From the NCBI RefSeq assembly GCF_000227135.1, contig NC_018263.1:2198259-2262258 (forward strand): a DNA stretch of 64,000 bases, written 5' to 3'. Below are positions 47,001 through 56,408 of the stretch, piece by piece. The stretch is from Leishmania donovani. Lineage: Eukaryota; Euglenozoa; Kinetoplastea; Trypanosomatida; Trypanosomatidae. The position numbers and the translations under genes were made by a program. Position 1 is the stretch's first letter; every line of letters begins with the position of its first letter. Under the pieces are notes generated by a model. It worked only from the letters and a program-made list of their open reading frames with translations, did not search any database and was not told the origin of the DNA.

Positions 47001-49695
47001 GATACGGCTGCCTGCATCCCACGTACAGCATAAGGCTCAATACTTCTTCCACGTCCTCGTCCGTCACGGGGCTCGTGAAAGCGGCGTCGAGGGCGATGTC
47101 TGCATCGTCAGCGTCCACCTTTTGCTCATCTGGTGCATCGTCCCCGTCCTCGAAGTCGTCCTCGTTGCTCTTGCCAGCAGCCGGTGCGCCATCATCTTCT
47201 GCAGTGAACTGCGCTTCTTTTGCTCTATTCTCCACATCATTTGTCCCGCCTGGATGTGGGGGCGCTGTCGCCTCGCTGACACTGTCCGCCACAAGCGCAC
47301 TGTCTTTGCTAGTCTTCTCGGTAGCCGCCAGACGATTCAGGTAGTTCTCAAACCACACCCGCACCATCTCGCGACGGGCGGCGCTGGCGGTAGCGTTACC
47401 ACCATCGAGGGCCCCAATCGCGAGCACGTAGCGCACGGTACGAAGGAGCATTGTGGTGTGCACTTTCAGCGCATTCGCACGCCGCAGTGTGCGCCCTGCC
47501 GTCCCACGGATGGGCAGGGTACGCTGGCGGAAGACAAGCGCCGTGTGCTCCGCCGTCGCCACCTTGAACTCGGTCGCTAAAGGGGCAACGAAGCGCACAA
47601 AGGCAAAAAAGTTGTAGAGGGACCCCTCCCCGGTGAGGCGAATCATGTGCATCACCAAGCGCCGCTTCGTCTCGTCCGTCGTCAAAAGCCGCACGGTCTT
47701 GGCCAGCACCGGAAGCGACTCTATCTTGATTCGCTGATGGGTCCGGGCCCTCACGATGGGGAGCACAAACACGCTGAGAAGCACATTCTCGTCCATGGCA
47801 TCGTCGGCTGAGAGGTATTCGTGAGTGAGACGGCCATCCACGTAGGCGCTCAGCGCGCTCATTGCCGCGACGCTGATCATCGTGTAGTTCCCTTTACTCC
47901 GGGTCGATTCGGTGAGGCTTTTTTCGGTACACCCTTTCCAGTCAATCGAGCAGGCGAGCGCTCTGGTCATCTGGAGTATCTCGGCTCGTACCTCTGGTGC
48001 CGCCTCTGCAGAATGGCTGCCAGAATCCACAGACTGCTGGCGCTTCGCTAAAAAATAGAAGATAGCACACAAGTCGAGTGAGAGTGGCACCTTCGCGGAT
48101 GGAGATTTCTCCGCACTTTGCACAGCAACGCTGCTTGCTCTGCCCTCCCCCGCTGTCGTCTGCATCTTGGTGAGCACCTCCGGCACCACGTCCAGGCTGC
48201 AGAAGAGGAGTGGTCGACACAGCGTCCACGGCAGCTGCAACCCGACACTCAGTAGCAGCGACAGCGCCACATGAGGGGCCAGTTTTGGCTCTGGCAAGTC
48301 GTCGGTGCCGTCGTCACGCTGAAAGCAATTACACAGCATCTGGTAAATCCGTTCACGGTACTGGGACGTGCGTCTCGTGTAGCAGAGCACCTCCGCGAGA
48401 ACATCGAATTCCATGGCGGCCGAGAACTTCAAAATGTAATCCGGCACCGAGCTTAACCGGCATAGATTCCGACTTCGCACGGCGGACATGATAGCCGGCA
48501 AGCAGCGCCTCTCCTCAGCTGTGAAGGTGGAAGGATGACGCAGGACGCACAGCAGGTACTCCATCAGGTTCACCCGACACGTTGGCGGTGCGGCATGTGC
48601 GTGCAAAATGATACGTGCGAAGTCCGCCAGACATATACTACTTGTCACCCCTACGGGAGACACAGAGAACGACGCCGCAGCGGCTGACATGGCCGCGTTT
48701 TCGTCGACACCACATGGCGACCCAGATTCTGGGGTGAACTCAGCATTGAGGCACGCGTCTGCGGACGCTGCCGCGATGGCAGCCGACTTCCGTTCTTGGC
48801 GAGCCGCGCTCAAGGCGGGCGTGATCAGCGTATCGAGGCGCTTTGCGACCGTTGCCATGAGAAAGCGATCAGGGGCGGCGAGAAGCTGCTGGCACCGCAC
48901 TGGATCGAAAAGAAGAAGCGTCGTGAGAAGGGCCTCAATCGCGGTGCTCTCCAGCATGCTCGGCTGCGCCTCCGCTGTTGACGTGCAAAACAGATTCACC
49001 TGGTGCACAAGCGCGAACCAAAGTGCCGGCGGAGGCGAGAGAGACGTTACAGTTTCGTGTGACAGCTTCAGCGGGTTGTCGTGGGTCACACGGTGTAAGC
49101 CGTAAGCGGCAGAGAGGAGAATCAAGAACGGCTGAATCTCCAGCTGCTCACTGCTCGCCGATCGCGCAGTCAAGAGAGAGATGCAGCGACACAAACCTCT
49201 GACAAACTCACTTGACGACGCTTCCGTAGAGCAATTCACGCTCCCTTCGTTTCTTTGGCGATCAAGCACATCGCACAAGAAGGTCAGAACAATCAAGCAC
49301 TGACCACAGGAGAAGCTTCCGACGCTCTCCTGAACCCACCGCAGCACACTGGAATTCATGTCAGCAATCTCCTCCGCCGCCTCAATTGCCTGTGCCAAAG
49401 CAAGCCCCTCCCTGTCTTGATGGAAGGCACACCACCGAATTATGGCGTTAAAGCCACGCCGCTTGATTTCATTCTGCTTCGCATACGACACTGACGCGGC
49501 GCCATTGCTCTTCTTGGAGACCGTCGGCACTGGATCGCGGAGCTCCCGTTCGATTGCGCTGGGCTTGAGGGTCTGCTGCGCGTCGGCCCGAAACAAGGAT
49601 GAGCATTGACGCAACGGAGGCGAGGAGAGCAGTATCAATGGCAGCCTCGATGCACCAGCAAGCAGGTGCGAAGTCGCGAGAAAGGCCATTATCAT
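44092..49695 (-). CDS. Very large helical-repeat protein, probably mitochondrial
   Basis: A 1867-residue protein from the ATG at 49695 (another ATG two codons in); the open frame extends to a TTG that I did not use. The N-terminus (MIMAFLATSHLLAGASRLPL) followed by Arg/Ser residues looks like a mitochondrial presequence. The body is an almost unbroken series of leucine-rich helices in the style of HEAT or FASTK-like solenoids (for example VARVLSALAARHEDVPLPLLRRLLDRV). A strongly acidic disordered insert sits at about 838-870 (EDDFEDGDDAPDEQK). The C-terminal tail is basic (RASRLRKVRSRRRVKDFW). No catalytic motif is seen. A role as a mitochondrial RNA or ribosome-assembly scaffold fits the build but is inference only. 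Confidence 0.8.
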   Translation of the reverse strand: MIMAFLATSHLLAGASRLPLILLSSPPLRQCSSLFRADAQQTLKPSAIERELRDPVPTVSKKSNGAASVSYAKQNEIKRRGFNAIIRWCAFHQDREGLALAQAIEAAEEIADMNSSVLRWVQESVGSFSCGQCLIVLTFLCDVLDRQRNEGSVNCSTEASSSEFVRGLCRCISLLTARSASSEQLEIQPFLILLSAAYGLHRVTHDNPLKLSHETVTSLSPPPALWFALVHQVNLFCTSTAEAQPSMLESTAIEALLTTLLLFDPVRCQQLLAAPDRFLMATVAKRLDTLITPALSAARQERKSAAIAAASADACLNAEFTPESGSPCGVDENAAMSAAAASFSVSPVGVTSSICLADFARIILHAHAAPPTCRVNLMEYLLCVLRHPSTFTAEERRCLPAIMSAVRSRNLCRLSSVPDYILKFSAAMEFDVLAEVLCYTRRTSQYRERIYQMLCNCFQRDDGTDDLPEPKLAPHVALSLLLSVGLQLPWTLCRPLLFCSLDVVPEVLTKMQTTAGEGRASSVAVQSAEKSPSAKVPLSLDLCAIFYFLAKRQQSVDSGSHSAEAAPEVRAEILQMTRALACSIDWKGCTEKSLTESTRSKGNYTMISVAAMSALSAYVDGRLTHEYLSADDAMDENVLLSVFVLPIVRARTHQRIKIESLPVLAKTVRLLTTDETKRRLVMHMIRLTGEGSLYNFFAFVRFVAPLATEFKVATAEHTALVFRQRTLPIRGTAGRTLRRANALKVHTTMLLRTVRYVLAIGALDGGNATASAARREMVRVWFENYLNRLAATEKTSKDSALVADSVSEATAPPHPGGTNDVENRAKEAQFTAEDDGAPAAGKSNEDDFEDGDDAPDEQKVDADDADIALDAAFTSPVTDEDVEEVLSLMLYVGCRQPYRVMLPIARRMAERTSIIAEDRVSSGWCTSAPAGAADGNAKVSTQTLMWAAHAMNGGSIAAADDEHECSGLLSVPPLAAHFVCSVRMDSSIELPALFPAFLRTLLASCDIRIFHHVVFAFLMAVKRRRTVPVLSEDLHIGFIAFSTLQRRLAMGQIEDSQERSAAVSKSIASFLNHLTLALPHLHVAQLRLLSAYIHRGDASAWASNEPTLTLLDCARSLSMEPQGVAPQFSLEPDDEDDTSNEKDDFESHVAAHAKLEACLLRLIPYLGAVELKQLGLAHMRRLSVFFPRVSAFVVQQLQPQLSDFSQRELLLLVAQYPAGAAEVLTLLSTTDMHASVDLNDYVTIAKRLPMQISEAIVAAHLPHMTIAWVARVLSALAARHEDVPLPLLRRLLDRVSAVAEDTSESDKSLLMMILQGYLCFRTDRGSLAELPSERKPATGESSASVIDDLLWTLTSTTHIVGEAEQHERRELIRACCDRLLSLEHIFTVEELRIFLISYPTSLHQMREQGVVAKVEQQLLPNILATTPLQWRELAALVHLLAEHRVLLPSTVGIILESVFTKAQLASLHEAVVMTSDSDIVSALEALLRIATKCAEAAARGYQPFPLLRVTELVLSVFDGVQHWLAAVAELATATTSSLSATEETASRHVCRMLLSRSSDLNPSEFARLVQSIGRLKAWDLMLPASQPSPSGAFTPAVAAADENATFERTLALCYERADAHSRCVLLKAIAMDTTVLRRFEAVVFAPIQTDIPLLPSDDLELVLTAALQVSSEAIVEPVLDAIDTRMLPMLDQCRRSAIVRLVQCHAHFNINDEIVVTAALQALERQASTEVKLDVPQLLSVLQAVASLTVSQVPERLLVLCFQRLEKMAASLTPLQQYQVGRLILDLEMGYSSSVGALVLHILDSRDGARGHKHFQAMTEELCDAFEVELPTQLRASRLRKVRSRRRVKDFWSAQRKVKQEALLHRC

Positions 49696-50514
49696 AGGAA
49701 GGTCTAAACCAAAGGAGATACGTATGACTGGGGAGGGGGTGCGCAAAGCAGGCAGCTGCGTCCGTGCCCGTGGCTTGTCAAGCAACCCCAATGCACGCTG
49801 TCGCTGTGCACTTACCGAGAGAAGGGCCGGTGAGGAAGGTGGTCAAAGTCCAGCGATGCCACACCACGGGCAGAGAGGAAAAGCAGCGTAGATAGGGAGG
49901 CGACAGAAAAGGGAGGCGAGGGGGGGGGGGAAGAGAGGAGGAGGGCGGGGGCGCTAGCGAGTACACAGAGAGAGAGAGCAGGGGGGCACCGGGTCCTGTG
50001 GTGCGGAGGAGCAGAGTGGGTGAAGGAGGAGTGCCTACACACTGCCTTTTGACGTTCCCGTTTCTTTTTTTGTCTTGCGTCTTCACTACGTCGCGGCGAC
50101 TCCCCAACGCCCACCCCACCCACAGAACGATGCGCACCGACGGCAAAATTCTTTGACACGCGTCGACTTGTCCGTGTGCTCATTGTCTTTTCGCCTCGCG
50201 CCTCGCCTCCGCTTTCCATGAGCATCACCGTGTGCGTGAGGGACGGCAAGCACGGAAGGAGCGATTGTGAAGACAAAGCGATGCCGCCTGCCGATGTAGA
50301 TGATTGAGGAGGGGAGAGGGAAGGGGGGGGGGAGATGAGGTAAAGGCGTGGGGGACGGGGCCCCGCAATGCCATCCGTGAACGTCACGCGTCCGTGACTC
50401 TTCCGCCGCACCCCCTCCCACACATCCTCGCAGGGACAGACAGACACGCACAGAGACAGCGAGATAAGACTCCAATCACACACACACGGGACACTGCCAT
50501 CAAGGACGTCAAAC
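49696..50514. other. Intergenic region, giant gene to unknown 513-residue gene
   Basis: G-rich plus-strand runs (49920-49930, 50320-50335), purine tracts that are pyrimidine-rich on the sense strand, and no supported gene. Confidence 0.6.
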
Positions 50515-52056
50515 CTACAGCTGAGCAATGGCCTCCATTACACCCTTCACAGAGCCGTTTGCTCGATCCAGCTGCACACGGACGAGCCGCAGTTGCTCCT
50601 CGCTCAGACCCTGCAGGTCTGTCACGCTTTCAATTGTAGTCTCTGTTACGTGAACCAGCAACGCTGCGTCCACCTCGTCGGCCTCGCGCTTCCGCTTGCC
50701 GCGCACTGCCTTGCCCTTTGCTTTTGTCGCCTTCCCCTCCCACGTGGCAGATGGTGGCTCAGCGCGTACCTCTGCTTCGCACAGCATCGTCGCCGTGAGG
50801 CCGGAGGCAGGAATGCGCAAAAGGCGGGAGAGCAGAGCCGCAGCGTCCAGTGCATCGTCGAAGCGGCTCTCCTCGCGCATCGCGACGAGAAGCGACCAGG
50901 CATTGCGACTTTTCGCTTGCTTTCCGCCAAGCAACGCTCGCACCTGCTCGTAGGCGCTCATTATGCGCTCGTTCAGCTGCCGCTCCACCGTGCGTTGCTG
51001 GTCTCGCTTCTCTGTATGCGCCGCATCTCTGCGCATCTGGGAAAGCAAGGCGCGTAGCATCGGTGCCGAGAGCGAGGCACGCAATTCGGCTGAAAGTTGC
51101 TGAAGAAGTTGGTCATCGCTGACTTCGCAGGCGGTGCTCTTCTCGCCGGTGCCGTTATCGAAGGGGGGGCCAAGCTTGCCTGTGGCGCCATCGGAAGATT
51201 TCGACCCCGGCACAACGTCGCCGGCACCATTGCCGCCAGGGGACGACGTCGAAACGCCCTCTATCAAATCCACGTACGCGGCATAGGCCGTGTGGCGGTT
51301 CACGAGCTCTAGCCAGGCGCGTTGGGCAGCCGCGGTGCCTTTGCGCTGAAGAGCCTGTTGCAAGTGCACCGCTGCTTCTTCCACAGAGATCACGTGACTC
51401 GCTGTGAGGTAAAGGCGCCCACGGAGCCTTCCGCCACACGGGGTTGCCTTGCCCCGTACAGGCGATACGGTCTGATGTAGGATAGAGAGAGAACGCGGCC
51501 CTGTTGCGCCACTGTGAGCCGCATCATTGCCATGGGCAAGGGGAGGCGCGGAGCCGTGCCACGCCGGTAGCGTCCAGCGGACATGCACCAACTCTGAAAA
51601 CGCCATTGCCACCCGCGCGACATCATCCACTGTGCAGGTGAAGTGGCCGTAGCGCGTCACCGCGTCAAGCCAGCGGTCATCAATGGCGACGCTGTGTATC
51701 GGTGGCGCGTGACCCGCCGACAATCCTTCGTGCTCAGGTGTTGGGGACACCGCTTTCCCGCTAAGCCGGTTCGCATCGGCGGAGGAGACGCCTACGCCGC
51801 CGTAATGAATCGCGCCGAGCTGAGCCTTCTCGATCAGGCTTACAAGGTACATGCTGTGCAACAGCTGTGCCAGGCGCGCGTTCCAGTTGCCGCGATGAGT
51901 CGCTCTGGAGGCCGCCGCCGCGGTATCTGATGCCTCCTCCGAGACCTCGATAGGAGGCGACTCTGAGATTGGCGCCGAGCCCACCAAGGTGCGCACATAT
52001 TCGGACACAACAGCCCCGGCACGCCGCGGCGCGAACGCGGCAGAGAAGGACGACAT
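50515..52056 (-). CDS. Protein of unknown function
   Basis: A 513-residue protein from the ATG at 52056; the open frame begins 15 codons earlier at a TTG. The first third has helical segments (WNARLAQLLHSMYLVSLIEKAQ; DDVARVAMAFSELVHVRW). A Ser/Gly/Asp linker follows near 270-310, then a helical region with long charged helices (LLRALLSQMRRDAAHTEKRD; LNERIMSAYEQVRALLGGKQ). A Lys/Arg patch (KAKGKAVRGKRKRE) could be a nuclear signal. The last 30 residues (LSEEQLRLVRVQLDRANG, then VKGVMEAIAQL) weakly resemble a UBA-type three-helix end. No family was recognised; codon bias supports a real gene. Confidence 0.75.
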   Translation of the reverse strand: MSSFSAAFAPRRAGAVVSEYVRTLVGSAPISESPPIEVSEEASDTAAAASRATHRGNWNARLAQLLHSMYLVSLIEKAQLGAIHYGGVGVSSADANRLSGKAVSPTPEHEGLSAGHAPPIHSVAIDDRWLDAVTRYGHFTCTVDDVARVAMAFSELVHVRWTLPAWHGSAPPLAHGNDAAHSGATGPRSLSILHQTVSPVRGKATPCGGRLRGRLYLTASHVISVEEAAVHLQQALQRKGTAAAQRAWLELVNRHTAYAAYVDLIEGVSTSSPGGNGAGDVVPGSKSSDGATGKLGPPFDNGTGEKSTACEVSDDQLLQQLSAELRASLSAPMLRALLSQMRRDAAHTEKRDQQRTVERQLNERIMSAYEQVRALLGGKQAKSRNAWSLLVAMREESRFDDALDAAALLSRLLRIPASGLTATMLCEAEVRAEPPSATWEGKATKAKGKAVRGKRKREADEVDAALLVHVTETTIESVTDLQGLSEEQLRLVRVQLDRANGSVKGVMEAIAQL

Positions 52057-54905
52057 ATGAGGAAATGTGCGGCGCACAAAACTATTCCACGTGCTTCGCA
52101 AGCGCTGACAAACCGGGGCCGAACTTCCAAGGCACGTTTAACTGCCACCAGAGGCGACGTTATGTGCGATGTAAACAGGAGTGAGGTGATCCGTCGCGTA
52201 TCTTTTCTTGTTGGCGTTGGGCTAAGGGTGGCCACGCAGATGCGCTCCTCCATCTCCAGTCGGGATGAGGGGAGAGAGAGTAGGAGCACAGTGAGAGCGT
52301 ACACGAATACGCGCGCACAGGGGCCGATTTATGTGAAGAGGGCGTGCCTATCTATGTACCCCTTTCGATGAAGTCGTCTGTGGCGGAAGGGTGTGTCTGT
52401 GTCTGCTCCATGCCCGGTAACAGCGTATGGAGCATGTGCACGGATTCCGAGACACCCCAACCAAAGAAAAACACACGCAGAGAGAAGACAAGGACAAGCC
52501 CGAGAACGGTGGCGTGTAAGCGCGAAGGCAGTTGTGAGAAAAGCGCAGAGGAGGAGGGGGGGGGGGTGGGCAGAGGTGCGCGGGAGTCAAAAAGGTACGC
52601 GAAAAGCGTGAGTGTGCGAGCCGCACCGAACACATGGGAAAGTCTCGCGACGCCCTTGGCCATGTGCACCAACTACGCGTGCTGGTAGTGGTGCAACAAA
52701 GAGGAAAGGAGGGCGCAGATACGAGGCATCGAGCACTTTCCCAAAATAAACAACGGCAACACGGGTGCGACGACTGCGGTGCGCGCCACTACTGTGTCGG
52801 CTCTGCTGCAAGCCAACTCGCAGCCCATTCATTATTATTTTCTCACTCGCGCGCGAGCACACAAGCAAAAAAAAAACGAGTAGACTGCAAGAAGAGGCTC
52901 GTGATGTCCCTGACCAAAACGACGCTCAAGGGTAAAAGCCACAACAGAGAGAGAGAGAGACACTCTGGAGTGTGGGGGGGGGGAGGGAAAACGTAAAATG
53001 TGGGTGCGAGCGAGGGCTTCCCGCCACTCATGAACACTACTACGAAACACGACGACGTACTTTAGAGACATGAGGAGAACGGTGAGAACACAAAGAAAAG
53101 AGTACCCACGCAGACAAAAGGAAGAAAAAACGGCCCTCACACAGACGCTTGCGAGTACACGCAAGCCCCGCCGCATGTCGCCTCAGCACTCCCTGCGGCT
53201 GAGAAGAATCGGTCTTGGAGGGGGGAAGAGCGGCGGGGTACCTGTGGACAGCGCTTTTTCGTTTTCTTGTCTGTGTGTGTGCGTGCGTGTGTGTGTGTGT
53301 GTGTGTGTTATAGCTCGAGTGGGAAGCACAAGTAGAAAAGGGAAAAAAAGAAAAACGAAGACGAGGGGCACTGAATTTGTGCGCGTGCACACACAGATCT
53401 ATTCGAGATACGTACGCGCGGCCCGCTTTCGGCAATGCGCGCGCATGTCCCCTTGTGTGTTGGACGAGCGAGGGGAAGAGGGGATGAGAGGCAAGAAACT
53501 CACACGAATAGGCAGCGGAACGACTTGCGCACGATGCCGAGTCACTGATGTCACCTCATCGCCCCACGCCTACCCCGCGCACGACTTCTGTGCATCCCAC
53601 TTGCTTTGTCAGTCTCTACGCGTGTACGTGCACGTGCGCATGCAAGCACGTCTCGCACTTGGACGCGGCGCAGGCCAGTAATCTATGAAGCCACATAATC
53701 CCACAGGGCGATATGTGCCCCTTTATTCGAGACACAGAGAAAAAACAGGCGCACGCTCTCACGGAGACAAAGCACTTGCCATTAGAAGCCGTGTGCTGCT
53801 GTGTGGGAGTATCTTGCACGTGGAAGCGTCGCAGGAGCGACCCTGGGAGTGCGCGTGTTCCCTACGAGGGAGGGGGGGGGGCCTTCAGGGGAGTAGCGAA
53901 GACGCGAGGGTGTCTTTCGTCGGCCTCACCAGTGCATGCGAGCAAAGATTCAAAGAAGAACGGCGTGGCCGCAGGATGCGCAATGTGCCGTCCGTGCTCG
54001 GGCAAAGCCCGCCAACTCCCCTTCAGGGAGAGCCCAGCAGGGAAAAAAAAAAAATTCGGCCCGCTCTTGGCCCTTCGGGGTGTGGCGCAAAGCAACGGTA
54101 AGAGGGTCGACGGAGAAGAGCACGTAAGAGGGCCGTGCGCCCGCGCTCACCTGGTGCGATCTATCTATAGCAAGCACGGAAAAAAAAAAAAAACATGTCG
54201 ACTTCGGGGGAAAAAGAGAGAGACTACCTCACAAAGACACATAAAAGGCCCAATAATACAATCGACAAGAGAGGACGGAGAAGACAGACAGACAGAGAGA
54301 GGTACAGAGAAATCGCCTCCCCTCATCGACATTGTCCAGCACCACCACCACGGAAACGAGCAGACACCGTACTCACCCGAGCGTGTTCCTCGCAGAGCTC
54401 TCTCTCTCCCGCAAGCACGTCCGTGATTTTTTTTTTATTACTCCACGAACAGCCAGACGAAGCAAAAGAAAAAAGCATGCGGCCCTCTATGCGTCAGCGA
54501 ACCTTGAAAGGAGAGAGGAGGGGGAGCGTGGACGTCCGGCCACCCAACCAGACGCACCCAGAAGAGCCCCGCTATAACACGCACGACATCGTCCACTGAG
54601 GACAGACGCGCAGCACCACCACCCCCTTCCTTCTACTGGACATGGAACACGAGAAGTGCAGCGAGGGAAGGGTGAGGGGGTTAGACAGGTGGCGCAAAAT
54701 GCATAGTTCGCCATGAGCGCGATACCTATCATGCAGCACCGAGACACCGGGGGACAGGCACCGTCACCTGGCTGAAAGAGGAGTAAAACAAGAGGTTCGA
54801 GCAAGAAGACATAAAAAAGCGCCACAGCAAGACATAGACTTCAAAGAAAGAGGACGTTATGAGGGGTGCGCGAACATGCCCCCCACCACACGACACAAAG
54901 TTGCC
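52057..54905. other. Long intergenic region, unknown gene to KAP-like gene
   Basis: About 2.8 kb with many low-complexity tracts: G runs on the plus strand near 52558, 52973 and 53871, a TG microsatellite (53272-53309) and A runs near 54041 and 54180. Minus-strand open frames here are His/Thr/Phe/Leu-rich translations of repeats. No gene supported. Confidence 0.6.
53272..53309. repeat. TG-dinucleotide microsatellite
   Basis: About 38 bases of TG with two GCG interruptions near 53281-53287. Confidence 0.9.
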
Positions 54906-56408
54906 TCACTTCTTCATCGCCTCTGCCACGGCAGCAATACGGGCCTTTGCGCTGCGCTTGTCATCCTTCACGGAGGTGCGCGTCCAGGCCTTGGCGACAT
55001 GAGCCATCCGCGTCGAGCTCGGAATGTCACGCAGCAGGGGAAGCAACGCTGCGTAGGTGGCTCCAAAGGGGTTGCTGCTATAATACGGAGGCACCTTGAT
55101 GTCCCTCTGCTTGATCGTCAAGGATTCCGAGGTCTTGGGTGCCGCCGGCGCTGGCGAGGGGCCCGGCGAACCGTGCTTGGGGTTCTGGCGCTTGCGCGCC
55201 GACGTCCTCACGGCAGGCGGATTAACCTTCGACTTCAACCCCGTCCGCTCCTCGAGAAGTTCCGTCGCGCGCGCGATGCGGCGATTCAGGCCGTTGAGGG
55301 AGTGCGTCTCTGTCCACAACGCCTTGATCTGGCGAGTGCCCAGGATCTTGGGATGGTTTGGAATGAGCCCGGTCATGCGCATGTGACGGTAAAACTTGAT
55401 GTAGGGGTTCGCGCGGCGACGGGCTGCGCTAGCCCTCCTCTTAGTGGGAGTGTGCCGCGGCCTTGGCTTTGCCACGGCTGCGATGCTCGTCTTTCGAGTC
55501 CGCCGCTTCGAGGCGGTGGCCTTGCGAGCCGCGTGCATCGTGCGCGCCTTCGGCTTGCTTGCAGCCACCGGCTTCGGTGCCGACCGTTTGGCAGCGAGGT
55601 GGCGCGCAAGACGCACCTTCACAGAAGCTGGTCGCTTGGGCACCTGACGCACGGCGCGCATCCTCCGCGCCCTTTTCAGCCTTTGCGCCACGGCGCTTCG
55701 GGAGGGTCGAGCCGCCCGTGCCCTTTTCGCCCCTGTCGCTGTGACACGCGGCTTCCTCGACTTTGCTGTCTTGCGGCTGCTTCCAGCTGCCGAGCTCTTT
55801 GCAATCTTGCGGGTGCCGCGCTTAGAGCGGCGCCTGGTGATCTTGTTGCTCATCTTCCTGGAAAACCCCTTCCCGCGTTTCCGGTCCTTCTGCAGCAACC
55901 GCACAGCCATCTCGACACGCTTCGGCACAGAAAGTGAGCGCTGCCGACCTGTCATCACCCACATGCGAAGCACTCGCTTGAGGTTCGCCCTTGTGGAGGG
56001 GAACTTGGTGCGCCGCATCACCTCCGTCTGGAAAGCGGCGAAGGGCGTTATGGCTTTCTTGCCTTTCTGCTGGCGCTGCTTCAAGTGAATCGCCTTGCGC
56101 TTCGGAGCCGTGGCGCGCGCCAGCTTTGACCTTGACGGTGCTGCCTTCCACTTACGCGCAGGCTTTGCAGTCTTCTGCAGTTCTTTGGTGATTTCCTTGC
56201 CTTTCCTGCGGTAAATTCGCAGTGCCGCGGCAACACGGGGTGCAGAGAAGCGGATGCCATACTGCGGTGCCGTCCTGTGCCACAGGACGGCAGCCGTCTG
56301 CATTTTTCGCGCCTGCTCCGTGTTTCTGAGGGGCGAGTAAACGGCCTTGTAGAAGCTAGCAAATGGTGGCCGCTTGCTCACCAAAGCCCGCATCGATCTC
56401 GAGAACAT
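54906..56408 (-). CDS. Kinetoplast-associated-like, H1-like protein with four HMG-type modules
   Basis: A 500-residue, extremely basic protein from the ATG at 56408; the upstream open frame is leader. Four modules of about 55-60 residues recur: 13-73, 120-180, 333-392 and 446-500. Each starts with P-[FY] then an aromatic (PFASFY, PFAAFQ, PYIKFY, PFGATY), has a tryptophan 28-30 residues after the P (W43, W150, W365, W475), and then R-[VI] plus Ala-rich helix 12-15 residues later. This is the order of conserved positions in a HMG box, shortened by a few residues. Linkers are Lys/Arg/Ala/Pro-rich like histone H1. In trypanosomatids such proteins (KAPs) pack kinetoplast DNA; the start MFSRSMRALVSKR suits mitochondrial import. 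The repeats are seen directly; the kDNA role is inferred. Confidence 0.75.
   Translation of the reverse strand: MFSRSMRALVSKRPPFASFYKAVYSPLRNTEQARKMQTAAVLWHRTAPQYGIRFSAPRVAAALRIYRRKGKEITKELQKTAKPARKWKAAPSRSKLARATAPKRKAIHLKQRQQKGKKAITPFAAFQTEVMRRTKFPSTRANLKRVLRMWVMTGRQRSLSVPKRVEMAVRLLQKDRKRGKGFSRKMSNKITRRRSKRGTRKIAKSSAAGSSRKTAKSRKPRVTATGAKRARAARPSRSAVAQRLKRARRMRAVRQVPKRPASVKVRLARHLAAKRSAPKPVAASKPKARTMHAARKATASKRRTRKTSIAAVAKPRPRHTPTKRRASAARRRANPYIKFYRHMRMTGLIPNHPKILGTRQIKALWTETHSLNGLNRRIARATELLEERTGLKSKVNPPAVRTSARKRQNPKHGSPGPSPAPAAPKTSESLTIKQRDIKVPPYYSSNPFGATYAALLPLLRDIPSSTRMAHVAKAWTRTSVKDDKRSAKARIAAVAEAMKK

Noticed and set aside
53040..53435. 131-codon minus-strand open frame in the long spacer
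   Set aside because: Translation of the TG microsatellite and polypyrimidine tracts; no protein-like composition.
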